32,724 nt of DNA, from contig JAGRBZ010000045.1 in NCBI GenBank assembly GCA_020433805.1, positions 1 to 32,724 on the forward strand, read 5' to 3'. A model generated the notes under the pieces. The model saw only the letters and a list, made by a program, of their open reading frames with translations, was not told the DNA's origin and did no database searches. Below are positions 15,976-23,560 of the stretch, piece after piece. Source of the stretch: Anaerolineae bacterium (GTDB lineage Bacteria > Chloroflexota > Anaerolineae > 4572-78 > J111). The position numbers were made by a program, and so were the translations under genes. Position 1 is the first letter of the stretch. The number at the start of each line of letters is the position of its first letter.

Positions 15976-16019
15976 AGTTGGATAAACTTGCAGAGACAGA
16001 TAATTTACCTTATCCAACT
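15976..16019. promoter_or_regulatory. Intercistronic hairpin between flgC and fliE
   Basis: AGTTGGATAA (15976-15985) and TTATCCAACT (16010-16019) are exact 10-base inverted arms with a 24-base loop. It is inside the operon, not followed by a U-tract in the direction of transcription, so mRNA processing, stability or partial termination are more likely than a full stop. Confidence 0.6.
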
Positions 16020-16057
16020 TACAAAATCTAATTTATTTTTATAAGCTTTTTTTGGGA

Positions 16058-16504
16058 CTAACTACGGCCAATATCAAGTGCTCTCATAGCCATATTCTTT
16101 AATGAATTAAATACGGTCACGTTTGCTTCATAAGAGCGAGTAGCAGAGAGCATGTCGGTCATTTCAGTAACAATGTTGACATTAGGGTAAGTTACAAAAC
16201 CCTCATCATCAGCATCGGGATGATTAGGGTCGTACACTCGGTTGCCCGGCGAGTCGTCAGCCACAATCTCGGTCACATTCACTCCCTTACCAGGTTTACT
16301 ATTATTTATGGAAAAAGAAGTAGGAATAAAGTTGGGGCCATCTAGCATTGCTTCAAATACTACTTGCTGCCGTTGGTAAGGACCTCCTTCTTCGGTGCGC
16401 GTTGTTTCAGCATTAGCTACATTGTTAGCAGTCACATCCATACGCAAACGTTGGCTGGTTAACGCCGAAGCTGTAATACGAAAAGCAGAAAAAATACCAC
16501 TCAT
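16058..16504 (-). CDS. flgC: Flagellar basal-body rod protein FlgC
   Basis: A 148-residue proximal rod protein. It begins with the rod/hook signature helix (IFSAFRITASALTSQRLRMD then VTANNVANAETT) and ends with the matching C-terminal helix (EMTDMLSATRSYEANVTVFN, SLKNMAMRALDIG). Export is by the flagellar type III apparatus without a cleaved signal. Its ATG overlaps the TAA stop of the preceding glycosidase-like gene by one base, with the ribosome site GGAGC inside that gene's end, so the two are translationally coupled. flgB, the usual partner immediately upstream, is missing here. Confidence 0.96.
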   Translation of the reverse strand: MSGIFSAFRITASALTSQRLRMDVTANNVANAETTRTEEGGPYQRQQVVFEAMLDGPNFIPTSFSINNSKPGKGVNVTEIVADDSPGNRVYDPNHPDADDEGFVTYPNVNIVTEMTDMLSATRSYEANVTVFNSLKNMAMRALDIGRS

Positions 16505-17829
16505 TATCTTGCTCCTGAAGCCATTTTCTTTAAAGCTTTGGCTAGTTCTGTGGGTCCATCCGGCCGGATAAGGGCGTGCTCATCCCAAGCCGAGTCATGG
16601 CCATTAGCCAAAATCCAATATGTATAAGCGAAATTATAGGGTTCGCGCTGTTCCCGCATATATTTGTAGGCATTGGTTACCATCTCAACTTGCTTTTCTT
16701 CCGATACATGTTCAGTAATATGGGTGCCACCTTCGGTACCAATTATTGGCATTGAACGTCCCAGTAATGATTTTATAATGGCATCATATTGTCGGAAACG
16801 CATGAACCCGTCGGGATCATTCAGCGGACGAGGGCCGGTATAATTGTGCATAGACAACCAGGCGCGATCTAACAGATGGGTCAAACCACGTTTTTTGAGT
16901 CCAACGAGAGCTTGTTGTAAAAAAGTTCGATCATCCATTTCGCCTTGAGGGCTAAGCGCACCGAAACCGGGCAACCCCCCTGCATCAATAACCTGCCGAG
17001 CTGCGCTTGTCCATAGATCTAAATACTGTTCTACATCAGGGTATTTGCCACCAGTTTCTACCATAAGATTAGGTTCATTGTAAATTTGGAAATAATCAAC
17101 CCCTAGTTTTTTATAGTGTTGAACCATTTCTTTGATATCTCCCTTAATAGGTGAGAGGCCGGGAGTATAGATGCGCATAATTGGTTCAATTCCAGCTTTA
17201 GTTAACTTCTTGACCAGATAATCGTTTTTACCAATATCTGTCTCTTCATTAAGGAACAGCACCCATTTCATCCCCATTGATACAGCCTCATTGACAAAGC
17301 GATCCACTACTTCAGGGGCTTGACTAACAGTTGGAATCCAATGGATACCCTGTCCATTATCTGCAGGTGGGCGAGGATAATCAGCAAGGGTAAGCGGCTG
17401 GGTGGTCGAAAGTAATGCCGACGAAGTTGGGGCAACAGAAGCAGATGGAGTAATTGATTGAGACCATGCGGTACGTTCGATAATGGAACTCTGCGGTATA
17501 GTGCCAAGGATATTCTGTAATTCGATATCCGGAATATCCACTCGATTAAAGTTTGGGTGCAACCAAGGCCGTTTTATGCGAGGGGAAGAATGCGCAGCCA
17601 GAAAATGAAGGCTGCGCCAGCGATTAAGTGGCGGCTTTGTTGATGCTGAGGATCTGGGTTGGCTCCTTTTAGAAGAAGCAACAAGCTGTACATTGTCTAA
17701 GGTCTGCGAAAAACTAGCCGCAGGCTGATGCTTTGAGACCGGTTGTGCAGATGGTAAAGTAGAATGTGCTAATGCTGGCTGCGATGCATTAACTATACTA
17801 GAATTTTTCACCTGGAATTCTGAAGACAT
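16504..17829 (-). CDS. Clan GH-A glycosidase-like protein heading the flagellar operon
   Basis: A 441-residue protein with two parts. Residues 1-150 are low-complexity, Ser/Gln/Pro/Thr-rich and probably disordered, with no signal peptide or membrane helix. Residues about 158-440 look like a TIM-barrel hydrolase: GMKWVLFLNEET, IEPIMRIYTPG, DYFQIYNEPNLMVE with candidate acid/base Glu252 after Asn251, SMHNYTGPRPL, and MPIIGTEGGTH with candidate nucleophile Glu366. The NE...E layout at strands 4 and 7 is that of clan GH-A (families such as 5, 39, 113). It is first in the operon, has ribosome site AGGTG seven bases before ATG 17829-17827, and overlaps flgC by one base. Possible roles: local cell-wall cutting for rod passage, like FlgJ, or secretion of a polysaccharide hydrolase through the flagellum. 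The FSQTL near residue 40 resembles an Fxxx-hydrophobic export-gate motif. Substrate unknown. Confidence 0.8.
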   Translation of the reverse strand: MSSEFQVKNSSIVNASQPALAHSTLPSAQPVSKHQPAASFSQTLDNVQLVASSKRSQPRSSASTKPPLNRWRSLHFLAAHSSPRIKRPWLHPNFNRVDIPDIELQNILGTIPQSSIIERTAWSQSITPSASVAPTSSALLSTTQPLTLADYPRPPADNGQGIHWIPTVSQAPEVVDRFVNEAVSMGMKWVLFLNEETDIGKNDYLVKKLTKAGIEPIMRIYTPGLSPIKGDIKEMVQHYKKLGVDYFQIYNEPNLMVETGGKYPDVEQYLDLWTSAARQVIDAGGLPGFGALSPQGEMDDRTFLQQALVGLKKRGLTHLLDRAWLSMHNYTGPRPLNDPDGFMRFRQYDAIIKSLLGRSMPIIGTEGGTHITEHVSEEKQVEMVTNAYKYMREQREPYNFAYTYWILANGHDSAWDEHALIRPDGPTELAKALKKMASGAR

Positions 17830-17871
17830 AGACTAACACCTAATACCCTTTTTCAAACAGTTTACGGGAAA

Positions 17872-17880
17872 ACTATAGCA
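17872..17880 (-). promoter_or_regulatory. Extended -10 promoter of the leftward flagellar operon
   Basis: Read leftward, TGCTATAGT gives a good extended -10 about 43 bases before the glycosidase-like start. The -35 position (17900-17895, CTGAAA) is weak. Confidence 0.5.
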
Positions 17881-17963
17881 CGCTCTCCAGTAACTTTCAG
17901 TAAACTTAACGTGAAGTGGCAGTTAAGGTTGCGTAAATAGATACCAATTGTTCTCGAAATGTC

Positions 17964-17990
17964 TAAAGTTTCTGCCAATTGATCCGATAA
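17964..17990 (+). promoter_or_regulatory. FliA (sigma-28) promoter toward flbD-motAB-fliLMNOPQ
   Basis: TAAA (17964-17967), a spacer of exactly 15, then TCCGATAA (17983-17990). The flagellar sigma-28 consensus is TAAA-N15-GCCGATAA, so 11 of 12 positions and the spacing match. It points to the rightward operon, giving a leader of about 190 bases before flbD at 18191, and puts the stator genes under late flagellar control. Experimental use is untested. Confidence 0.7.
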
Positions 17991-18086
17991 AGTATTTACC
18001 CTCTTTACAACTATTAAACGTGTTGCTTCCATATACATTCTAAGCAACTATATTCTTACTGTCCTCTGCGATTTACGAAAAGTTTA

Positions 18087-18104
18087 TGCTGCGTTAACGC
18101 GGCA
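18087..18104. promoter_or_regulatory. 18-bp palindrome in the divergent flagellar control region
   Basis: TGCTGCGTTAACGCGGCA is symmetric except for one base pair (positions 4 and 15), with a perfect 10-base core GCGTTAACGC. It sits near the middle of the 361-bp gap between divergent operons, a good place for a dimeric regulator's operator. A sigma-70-like CTGACA (18109-18114), 16 bases, TTATAT (18131-18136) follows directly downstream, so a bound protein could block or stimulate it. Confidence 0.55.
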
Positions 18105-18190
18105 TTTACTGACACTCCCATGTATCAATGTTATATTGACTACTGCATAAGAGTAATCGACTTCCCTACTTATTTAGGAATGCTATCGTA

Positions 18191-18403
18191 ATGATAAAAG
18201 TAACGCGTTTTGATGCTAGTGAGTTTTGGATTAATTCCGATATAATTGAATTTATAGAGGAAACCCCTGATACTGTTATTTCGTTCATCAATAAAGACAA
18301 AGTCGTGGTCAAAGAGTCGGCTCAAACACTTGTTGATGCCATTATAGAGTATCGACGGCGAATTTTTCATCTCCACCCACCAATTATAAACAAGGAGGAG
18401 TAG
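18191..18403 (+). CDS. flbD: FlbD family flagellar protein
   Basis: A 70-residue FlbD/SwrD-type protein: MIKVTRFDASEFWINSDIIE, then FIEETPDTVISFINKDKVVV and a helix with SAQTLVDAIIEYRR. This is the standard small family that typically precedes motA in Gram-positive and spirochaete flagellar operons; in Bacillus, SwrD raises motor torque. It is not the Caulobacter transcription regulator of the same name. Its stop is four bases from motA's ATG, with the motA ribosome site AAGGAGGAG inside its last codons. AGGA at 18176-18179 is its own weak ribosome site. Confidence 0.92.
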   Translation: MIKVTRFDASEFWINSDIIEFIEETPDTVISFINKDKVVVKESAQTLVDAIIEYRRRIFHLHPPIINKEE

Positions 18404-18407
18404 GCGA

Positions 18408-19187
18408 ATGGAAATTTCAACAGGGTTAGGAATGCTTGTTGTCCTCGCAGCTATGGGTGCTTCTATTATGATTGATGGAGGTAATCCTGCCGCCTTAGTC
18501 AATCTCTCTGCGATTATAATGGTAGCGGGTGGATCAATTGGAGCGACGTTAATTGCCTATCCTATAGCAGTAGTTAAGAATTTACCTACACTTATGGCCC
18601 AGAGTTTTCAAGCCGGCAAGACCGACCCAAAATCTACTATTAATCAATTTGTAGCTTTAGCCGACCAGGCCCGCCGTGAAGGGCTGCTATCCTTGGAAGA
18701 AGAAGCTAATAAAGTTGAAGACCCGTTGATCAAAAAGGGCCTGATGCTTATTGTTGATGGTGTAGACCCTTCAGTAGTACGTGATGTACTAGAAATAGAT
18801 AATGATATGGCATCGCGTCGACACAGTGTAGGTATATCCATGTTAGAAACCTTGGGGGGGCTTGGTCCATCAATGGGGATGGTTGGTACGGTTATGGGTC
18901 TGGTAGGTGTACTACAGAACCTTTCAGACCCTTCAACGCTAGGTCCTTCTATTGCCATCGCATTCCTGACTACTTTGTACGGTGTATTGCTAGCCAACGT
19001 GCTATGGAACCCTATGGCAAGCAAGTTAAAACAGAAAGACAAAAACGAAACAATGGCACGTGAGGTCATTGTTGAAGGTATTTTATCTATCCAAGCAGGC
19101 GAAAATCCTCGAATTGTACGTGAAAAGTTAGAATCGTTCTTATTACCTAAACTACGCGGGCAGGAGGGAGCCGATGGTGGAGCATAA
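18408..19187 (+). CDS. motA: Flagellar motor stator protein MotA
   Basis: A 259-residue stator subunit that forms the proton- or sodium-conducting channel with MotB. Four membrane helices are apparent (about 5-22, 31-52, 150-170, 181-201) with the large cytosolic loop between the second and third, which holds the charged torque residues (ARREGLLSLEEEA, 88-100). The channel motif LGPSMGMVGTVMGLVGVL starts at residue 152 with Pro154. An excellent ribosome site AAGGAGGAG (18392-18400) lies seven bases upstream of ATG. Second gene of the rightward operon. Ion type cannot be decided from sequence alone. Confidence 0.96.
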   Translation: MEISTGLGMLVVLAAMGASIMIDGGNPAALVNLSAIIMVAGGSIGATLIAYPIAVVKNLPTLMAQSFQAGKTDPKSTINQFVALADQARREGLLSLEEEANKVEDPLIKKGLMLIVDGVDPSVVRDVLEIDNDMASRRHSVGISMLETLGGLGPSMGMVGTVMGLVGVLQNLSDPSTLGPSIAIAFLTTLYGVLLANVLWNPMASKLKQKDKNETMAREVIVEGILSIQAGENPRIVREKLESFLLPKLRGQEGADGGA

Positions 19188-19190
19188 ATA

Positions 19191-19970
19191 ATGGCCCGAA
19201 ATAAGCAGGCAATTCCTGATGGACCACCTGATGAAAAGTGGCTAGGAACATATGGTGATCTTGTAACGCTACTGCTAGTATTTTTTGTGGTTTTATATGC
19301 TATGGCCAACACCGATCTAAAGAATTTTCAAAAAATTGCTTGGTCACTGCGGGTGGCTTTTAATGGTGTAGGTGAAGAGCCCGCAGCAGGAGTAGTAGGT
19401 GATGCTAATAGTGCTACCACTTCCACCGAAGCAGCTTCTGCACCACTATTTACCGACAGTTTGCCTAGTAAGCGGCGTGACTTTGTAAGAGTCAGTACTG
19501 AACTCACTTCTTTCGCTAGAGAACTAAATGTGGACGGTGAAATAAGTATTAACATGAATCTAGAAGGGATCATCATTAGTTTGTCGGAACGACTGGCGTT
19601 TGAACCTGGCAGTTCGGAACTTCGTGAAGAGGCTAAGCAAGTGTTAGATGAAATCGTAGGTGTATTGCAAACTATTGACAATCCGGTGCGGGTTGAGGGA
19701 CATACCGATGATATCCCAACTAATAATCCTCTCTATCCTACCAATTGGGAATTATCATCAATGCGGGCAGTATCAGTTGCAAGATACCTAGCAGAAGAAG
19801 GAGGTATTGCTCCAGAACGGCTTTCTGCGTCGGGCAATGCCGAATTCAAGCCATTGGTACCTAATGATAGTCGAAACAATAGAATGATAAACCGTCGAGC
19901 TGATGTTGTAATTATCTATCCAACTGACTCTCGTCGATTTTCTGTTACATGGCCGCCTTCAGAAAATTAA
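19191..19970 (+). CDS. motB: Flagellar motor stator protein MotB
   Basis: A 259-residue stator subunit that anchors MotA to peptidoglycan. The N-terminal membrane helix (about 24-41) begins with GTYGDLVTLLLVFFVV, containing the ion-binding Asp23. After a plug/linker (about 45-100) comes the OmpA-type peptidoglycan-binding domain (about 125-245) with VEGHTDDIPTNN, LSSMRAVSVARYL and NRMINRRADVVI. It starts three bases after motA. All conserved residues are present, so the stator should be functional. Confidence 0.96.
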   Translation: MARNKQAIPDGPPDEKWLGTYGDLVTLLLVFFVVLYAMANTDLKNFQKIAWSLRVAFNGVGEEPAAGVVGDANSATTSTEAASAPLFTDSLPSKRRDFVRVSTELTSFARELNVDGEISINMNLEGIIISLSERLAFEPGSSELREEAKQVLDEIVGVLQTIDNPVRVEGHTDDIPTNNPLYPTNWELSSMRAVSVARYLAEEGGIAPERLSASGNAEFKPLVPNDSRNNRMINRRADVVIIYPTDSRRFSVTWPPSEN

Positions 19971-19995
19971 TTATATCTTCAGAAAGGATGCATTA

Positions 19996-20595
19996 ATGAA
20001 AAAGTTTCTTACCCCGAAAATTCTTGTCCCTGTTTTAGGTATAATTATTTTACTGGGAGGAGCACTGTATATACTATTAGCACCCAACTCTTGGTGGAAG
20101 CCATTTTATATTAGAGTAGAAGATCAAGCTGCGGTGGCGACTATCCAACCCCAAGGTGATGTGTCTGTACAGCAAGCCACTACTACTCAGACAGTGCAAC
20201 CTCAATCAGCACAACCCGTTGGCTACTTTGAAGGTCGCCAACCCTTGGGTATTATGTATGCACTCGATCCTAAAGTAGTCAATCTCGCCGAACCAGGAGG
20301 CCTACGCTACCTAAAAGCAACCATCACCTTAGAATTATGGCCTTTAGAAGACTTTTCTAGCTTTGAAGAGGAAGAACGTACTACCGCTGAAGAAGAATTT
20401 CTAGAAACAATAGATGATCGTCGTCCTAAAATTGATGATATTATTACATCGCTTCTCTCAAGTAAAACTTTTAATGATATTGCCACTATAGAAGGGAAAG
20501 AACAACTAAAAGAGGAGCTCGCTACCGCTATTAACGACTCCTTAGGTTATCAAGGTGTTGTCAATATTTACTTCACTGATTTCGTTATTCAATAA
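19996..20595 (+). CDS. fliL: Flagellar basal body-associated protein FliL
   Basis: A 199-residue single-pass membrane protein that supports the stator around the motor. N-terminal helix at about 10-29 (KILVPVLGIIILLGGALYIL). A Gln/Thr-rich linker follows, then the FliL domain (about 85-199) with LRYLKATITLELW and the typical ending VVNIYFTDFVIQ. The ribosome site AAAGGA precedes ATG 19996. It lies 25 bases after motB and three bases before fliM. Confidence 0.93.
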   Translation: MKKFLTPKILVPVLGIIILLGGALYILLAPNSWWKPFYIRVEDQAAVATIQPQGDVSVQQATTTQTVQPQSAQPVGYFEGRQPLGIMYALDPKVVNLAEPGGLRYLKATITLELWPLEDFSSFEEEERTTAEEEFLETIDDRRPKIDDIITSLLSSKTFNDIATIEGKEQLKEELATAINDSLGYQGVVNIYFTDFVIQ

Positions 20596-20598
20596 CCT

Positions 20599-21582
20599 AT
20601 GGAACGAGATAAAAAATCCCTTTCTCAAAAAGAAATAGATGCGCTGCTCTCTATTTTACCTAATGAAGAAACACCTCGGCCGGGAGCCGATCGATTTATT
20701 GGTTCAGCGAAAACATATGATTTTCGTTCGCCTGATAAGTTCTCGAAAGAGCAAATCCGTACATTACAAATGATCCACGAGAACTTCACACGGCGCGTTA
20801 GTTCATCATTAGCAGCTTACTTGCGTGCCGCTGTTCAATTGTCCTGTGTACACATTGAACAAGGCAGCTTTGCTGATTTTATTCAAAATATTCCTACATC
20901 TTCGTTGGCTGCTGTACTTAAAATGGACCCTCTACCAGGTCGCGTTTTACTTACCTTAGATTCATCAACAATTGCCGTCGCCGTAGATCGCATGCTAGGC
21001 GGGTTTGGAAGACCTATTGCCGAAGGGCACCAAGTTACAGATATTGAGCAGACTTTAGTTCATGGGGTGATTCAGTATCTGGCTACCGAATTACGAGAAG
21101 CCTGGCGCAATGTCATTACACTCAATATCAATATAGAAGAAACCACTTTAAACCCTGAGTTTGTCCAGGTGGCTTTACCTACAGATGCGGCAGTATTTTT
21201 AGGGTTTGAGTTTAAGATCCGTGAAAATAACGGCTCAATGAGTATTTGTATTCCATATTCAGTGCTAAAGCCTATTGTCTCTGAGTTAAGTCCCCATACT
21301 TGGGTTACTGGCGAAACAGAACAGGCCGAAAATCATCAAAAAGATTTATTATCTCATTTAAAGCAAACTCAAGTTGACTTATCGGTTTCATTAGGTGAAA
21401 TAACTGTTGATTTTGAAGAATTGCTTCATCTCCAAGTAGGGAATGTACTTGCGCTTGATACAATGGTCAGTAGACCTTTACCAATATTGGTTGGAAATTC
21501 TAAAAAATACATGGGCCAACCTGGTTTATCGGGTAGTTATATGGCCGTTCAAATTACAGAAGTTATGGAGGATCTATTGTAA
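20599..21582 (+). CDS. fliM: Flagellar motor switch protein FliM
   Basis: A 327-residue C-ring protein. The N-terminal CheY-binding peptide is clear, LSQKEIDALL at residues 8-17, implying control by a chemotaxis response regulator even though no che gene is in the window. The CheC-like middle domain (about 45-230) and C-terminal SPOA domain (about 250-325, VDLSVSLGEITVDFEELLHL then QVGNVLALD) are both present. It begins three bases after fliL and its TAA overlaps the fliN ATG by one base. Length is normal. Confidence 0.96.
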   Translation: MERDKKSLSQKEIDALLSILPNEETPRPGADRFIGSAKTYDFRSPDKFSKEQIRTLQMIHENFTRRVSSSLAAYLRAAVQLSCVHIEQGSFADFIQNIPTSSLAAVLKMDPLPGRVLLTLDSSTIAVAVDRMLGGFGRPIAEGHQVTDIEQTLVHGVIQYLATELREAWRNVITLNINIEETTLNPEFVQVALPTDAAVFLGFEFKIRENNGSMSICIPYSVLKPIVSELSPHTWVTGETEQAENHQKDLLSHLKQTQVDLSVSLGEITVDFEELLHLQVGNVLALDTMVSRPLPILVGNSKKYMGQPGLSGSYMAVQITEVMEDLL

Positions 21583-22028
21583 TGGATGAATTAGCTCTTG
21601 ATCCTAACGAATTGGCTCAAATATTAGGTACAGAAGAAGAATCTGTCGGAGTCGCGCAGAGAAGACCTCTTGCATCTACACCTTCTGCTAGTAAATCTCC
21701 AGAAAAGTCTCCCGTTACCGCTCGACCTGCCCAATTTGCTCCTCTACAATCGCCTGGTTCTGTTTCATCTTCCACCAATTTAGATCTACTTCTTGGCGTT
21801 TCTTTGCGTGTTACTGTTGAATTAGGTCGTACTAAAATGAACATTGAAGAGGTTTTAAGATTAGGACCTGGATCAGTAGTAGAGTTAGACAAGCTGGCTG
21901 GCGAACCAGTAGATGTTTTAGTTAACGAGCGATTAATTGCTCGAGGTGAGGTTGTTGTATTAGATGACCGCTTTGGGGTACGCATTACGGATGTATTACC
22001 TCCTGCTCAACGTATCAAATCCCTGTAG
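21582..22028 (+). CDS. fliN: Flagellar motor switch protein FliN
   Basis: A 148-residue C-ring protein. The first 65 residues are a Ser/Pro-rich linker (ARPAQFAPLQSPGSVSSSTN). The SPOA domain occupies about 68-145 (LLGVSLRVTVELGRTKMNIE, GSVVELDKLAGEPVDVLVN, then FGVRITDVL). It is translationally coupled to fliM, with GGAGG (21568-21572) in the fliM 3' end as ribosome site. FliN shapes the base of the C-ring and binds FliH, encoded in the opposite operon. Confidence 0.95.
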   Translation: MDELALDPNELAQILGTEEESVGVAQRRPLASTPSASKSPEKSPVTARPAQFAPLQSPGSVSSSTNLDLLLGVSLRVTVELGRTKMNIEEVLRLGPGSVVELDKLAGEPVDVLVNERLIARGEVVVLDDRFGVRITDVLPPAQRIKSL

Positions 22029-22045
22029 CGCTTTGTGACCATATT

Positions 22046-22729
22046 ATGAAAAAAAATAAACGCTGGTGGAATGAGACATCCTCTGTAAAAAAGTGGTCTA
22101 TATTTTTGATAGTTGGTGCCTGTATTTTATTACTGTCGGGGCAGCTTATTCAATCTTCGCCTATTGACCAACCCGTCAACAAAACAAGTATTCTGGAAAC
22201 TCAAGAAATGTCAACTAGTGTATCAGATAAAGATGACTTGTTTTTATCTGAATACAACCCTGAATCTGATACATTTTTCAATTCTGAAACTAGTGATGAA
22301 AACTTTTCATGGCACGGAGGAAGTGCATTAGTCTTTAAGCTTGCTTTTGTGCTCGGTATGATTTACCTGGTGATGAGAGGATTGCGTTGGCTCCAAAAGA
22401 ACCAACAAAGCACAGATGGTAATGGAGCCGCTATTCGTATATTAGAGACAACTGGCTTAGCTCCTGGTAGAAATTTGCATTTAATCGTTGTAGGCGAAAA
22501 AACTCTCCTAATTGGCACTACTGAGCAGCAATTCACCTTACTAGCAGAATTAGATAATATTATACCACCTTTACAAGATGATGAAGAAGTTAAAGCCTCA
22601 GCTTCCTTATTTGAGGAAGTATTACAAAAACAGCAACAGCCTCAGACCGCTCTCTCGGTAGACTGGGATACAGCGCTTAACGGGTTGCGAACAGGCATTC
22701 AACGCTTTCGCGAATCTGTAACGGAATGA
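22046..22729 (+). CDS. fliO: Flagellar biosynthetic protein FliO
   Basis: A 227-residue FliO-family protein, needed for assembly of the FliP gate ring. It is longer than usual because of an N-terminal helix (about 18-36, WSIFLIVGACILLLSG) and a loop before the main membrane helix (about 94-113, VFKLAFVLGMIYLVMRGL). The family domain follows: IRILETTGLAPGRNLHLIVV and KTLLIGTTEQQFTLLAEL. Position between fliN and fliP supports the call, since FliO is poorly conserved. Its stop overlaps the fliP ATG (ATGA). Confidence 0.88.
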   Translation: MKKNKRWWNETSSVKKWSIFLIVGACILLLSGQLIQSSPIDQPVNKTSILETQEMSTSVSDKDDLFLSEYNPESDTFFNSETSDENFSWHGGSALVFKLAFVLGMIYLVMRGLRWLQKNQQSTDGNGAAIRILETTGLAPGRNLHLIVVGEKTLLIGTTEQQFTLLAELDNIIPPLQDDEEVKASASLFEEVLQKQQQPQTALSVDWDTALNGLRTGIQRFRESVTE

Positions 22730-23526
22730 CTAAAGTGAAGCCGCTTCTTATCCTAAAAAAATACAACAAACAAATACTAGGGGTTCTATTCTACGTAGTT
22801 TTCATTTTGTTTGTCACAGGGTGCAGCAACATGGATACGTCAGGATCCCCTATATTTGATTTAGGTAATCAAGTAGTTGACGGTAGCGATCCACAAGCAG
22901 TAAGCAGCAGTTTACAGATCTTGCTACTGCTGACAGTATTAAGTCTAGCTCCAGCTCTTTTAGTTGTAATCACCGCTTTTACCCGTATCGTCATTGTTCT
23001 ATCTTTTGTACGCAATGCCCTGGCTGTCCCCCAGGTGCCACCTAATCAAGTAATTGTAGGGTTATCACTTTTTTTGACACTATATGTTATGGCTCCGACT
23101 TGGAGCAAAATTAATCAAGAGGCATTACAACCTTACCTTGATGGAGAGATAAGCCAGCAGGCAGCGTATGAAACAGGCATCGTTCCCATAAGAGAGTTTT
23201 TATTTAAGCAGACTCGAGAGCAAGACTTAGCACTCTTCATGCACTTATCTGACTTACCTCGTCCGGAAACCCGCGACGATATACCAAATTACGTATTAAT
23301 TCCTGCTTTTATTATCAGCGAATTAAAGACTGCTTTTCAGATGGGAATTGTGATTTTTGTACCATTTCTAGTAATTGACATGGTCGTAGCGAGCGCCTTG
23401 ATGTCAATGGGCATGATGATGTTACCGCCCTCGCTCATTTCATTGCCGTTTAAGTTACTGCTTTTTGTAATGGTAGATGGCTGGCACCTCATTATACGGT
23501 CACTTGTGATGAGTTTCGGAAACTAA
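22726..23526 (+). CDS. fliP: Flagellar export gate protein FliP, with lipobox-like leader
   Basis: A 266-residue core protein of the type III export gate. Typical motifs are intact: ALLVVITAFTRIVIVLSFVR, then PQVPPNQVIVGLSLFLTL, ELKTAFQMGIVIFVPFLVID and the methionine-rich MSMGMMMLPPSLISLPFKLL. Four membrane helices follow a cleavable leader. The leader here is KKYNKQILGVLFYVVFILF followed by VTGC, so Cys33 is in a canonical lipobox (Val-Thr-Gly-Cys). FliP normally has an ordinary signal peptide, so lipidation would be unusual. Start ATG overlaps the fliO stop. Confidence 0.95.
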   Translation: MTKVKPLLILKKYNKQILGVLFYVVFILFVTGCSNMDTSGSPIFDLGNQVVDGSDPQAVSSSLQILLLLTVLSLAPALLVVITAFTRIVIVLSFVRNALAVPQVPPNQVIVGLSLFLTLYVMAPTWSKINQEALQPYLDGEISQQAAYETGIVPIREFLFKQTREQDLALFMHLSDLPRPETRDDIPNYVLIPAFIISELKTAFQMGIVIFVPFLVIDMVVASALMSMGMMMLPPSLISLPFKLLLFVMVDGWHLIIRSLVMSFGN

Positions 23527-23560
23527 CAACCATAAATTTTTAAGTAAAAGGAATATTTGA

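Noticed and set aside
16058..17829. A hidden or fused flgB upstream of flgC
   Set aside because: The glycosidase-like protein has neither the N-terminal rod signature helix nor the matching C-terminal helix, and no other frame in the region shows them.
17862..18047. A 61-codon leftward frame in the flagellar control region with a helix-turn-helix-like stretch (LSDQLAETLDISRTIG)
   Set aside because: Its start would be TTG or an ATG without a ribosome site, it covers the FliA-type promoter, and the composition looks noncoding. Kept only as a remote possibility.
18644..19312. 222-codon frame opposite motA/motB
   Set aside because: Antisense shadow, very Ser/Thr-rich with no domain; the plus-strand genes are certain.
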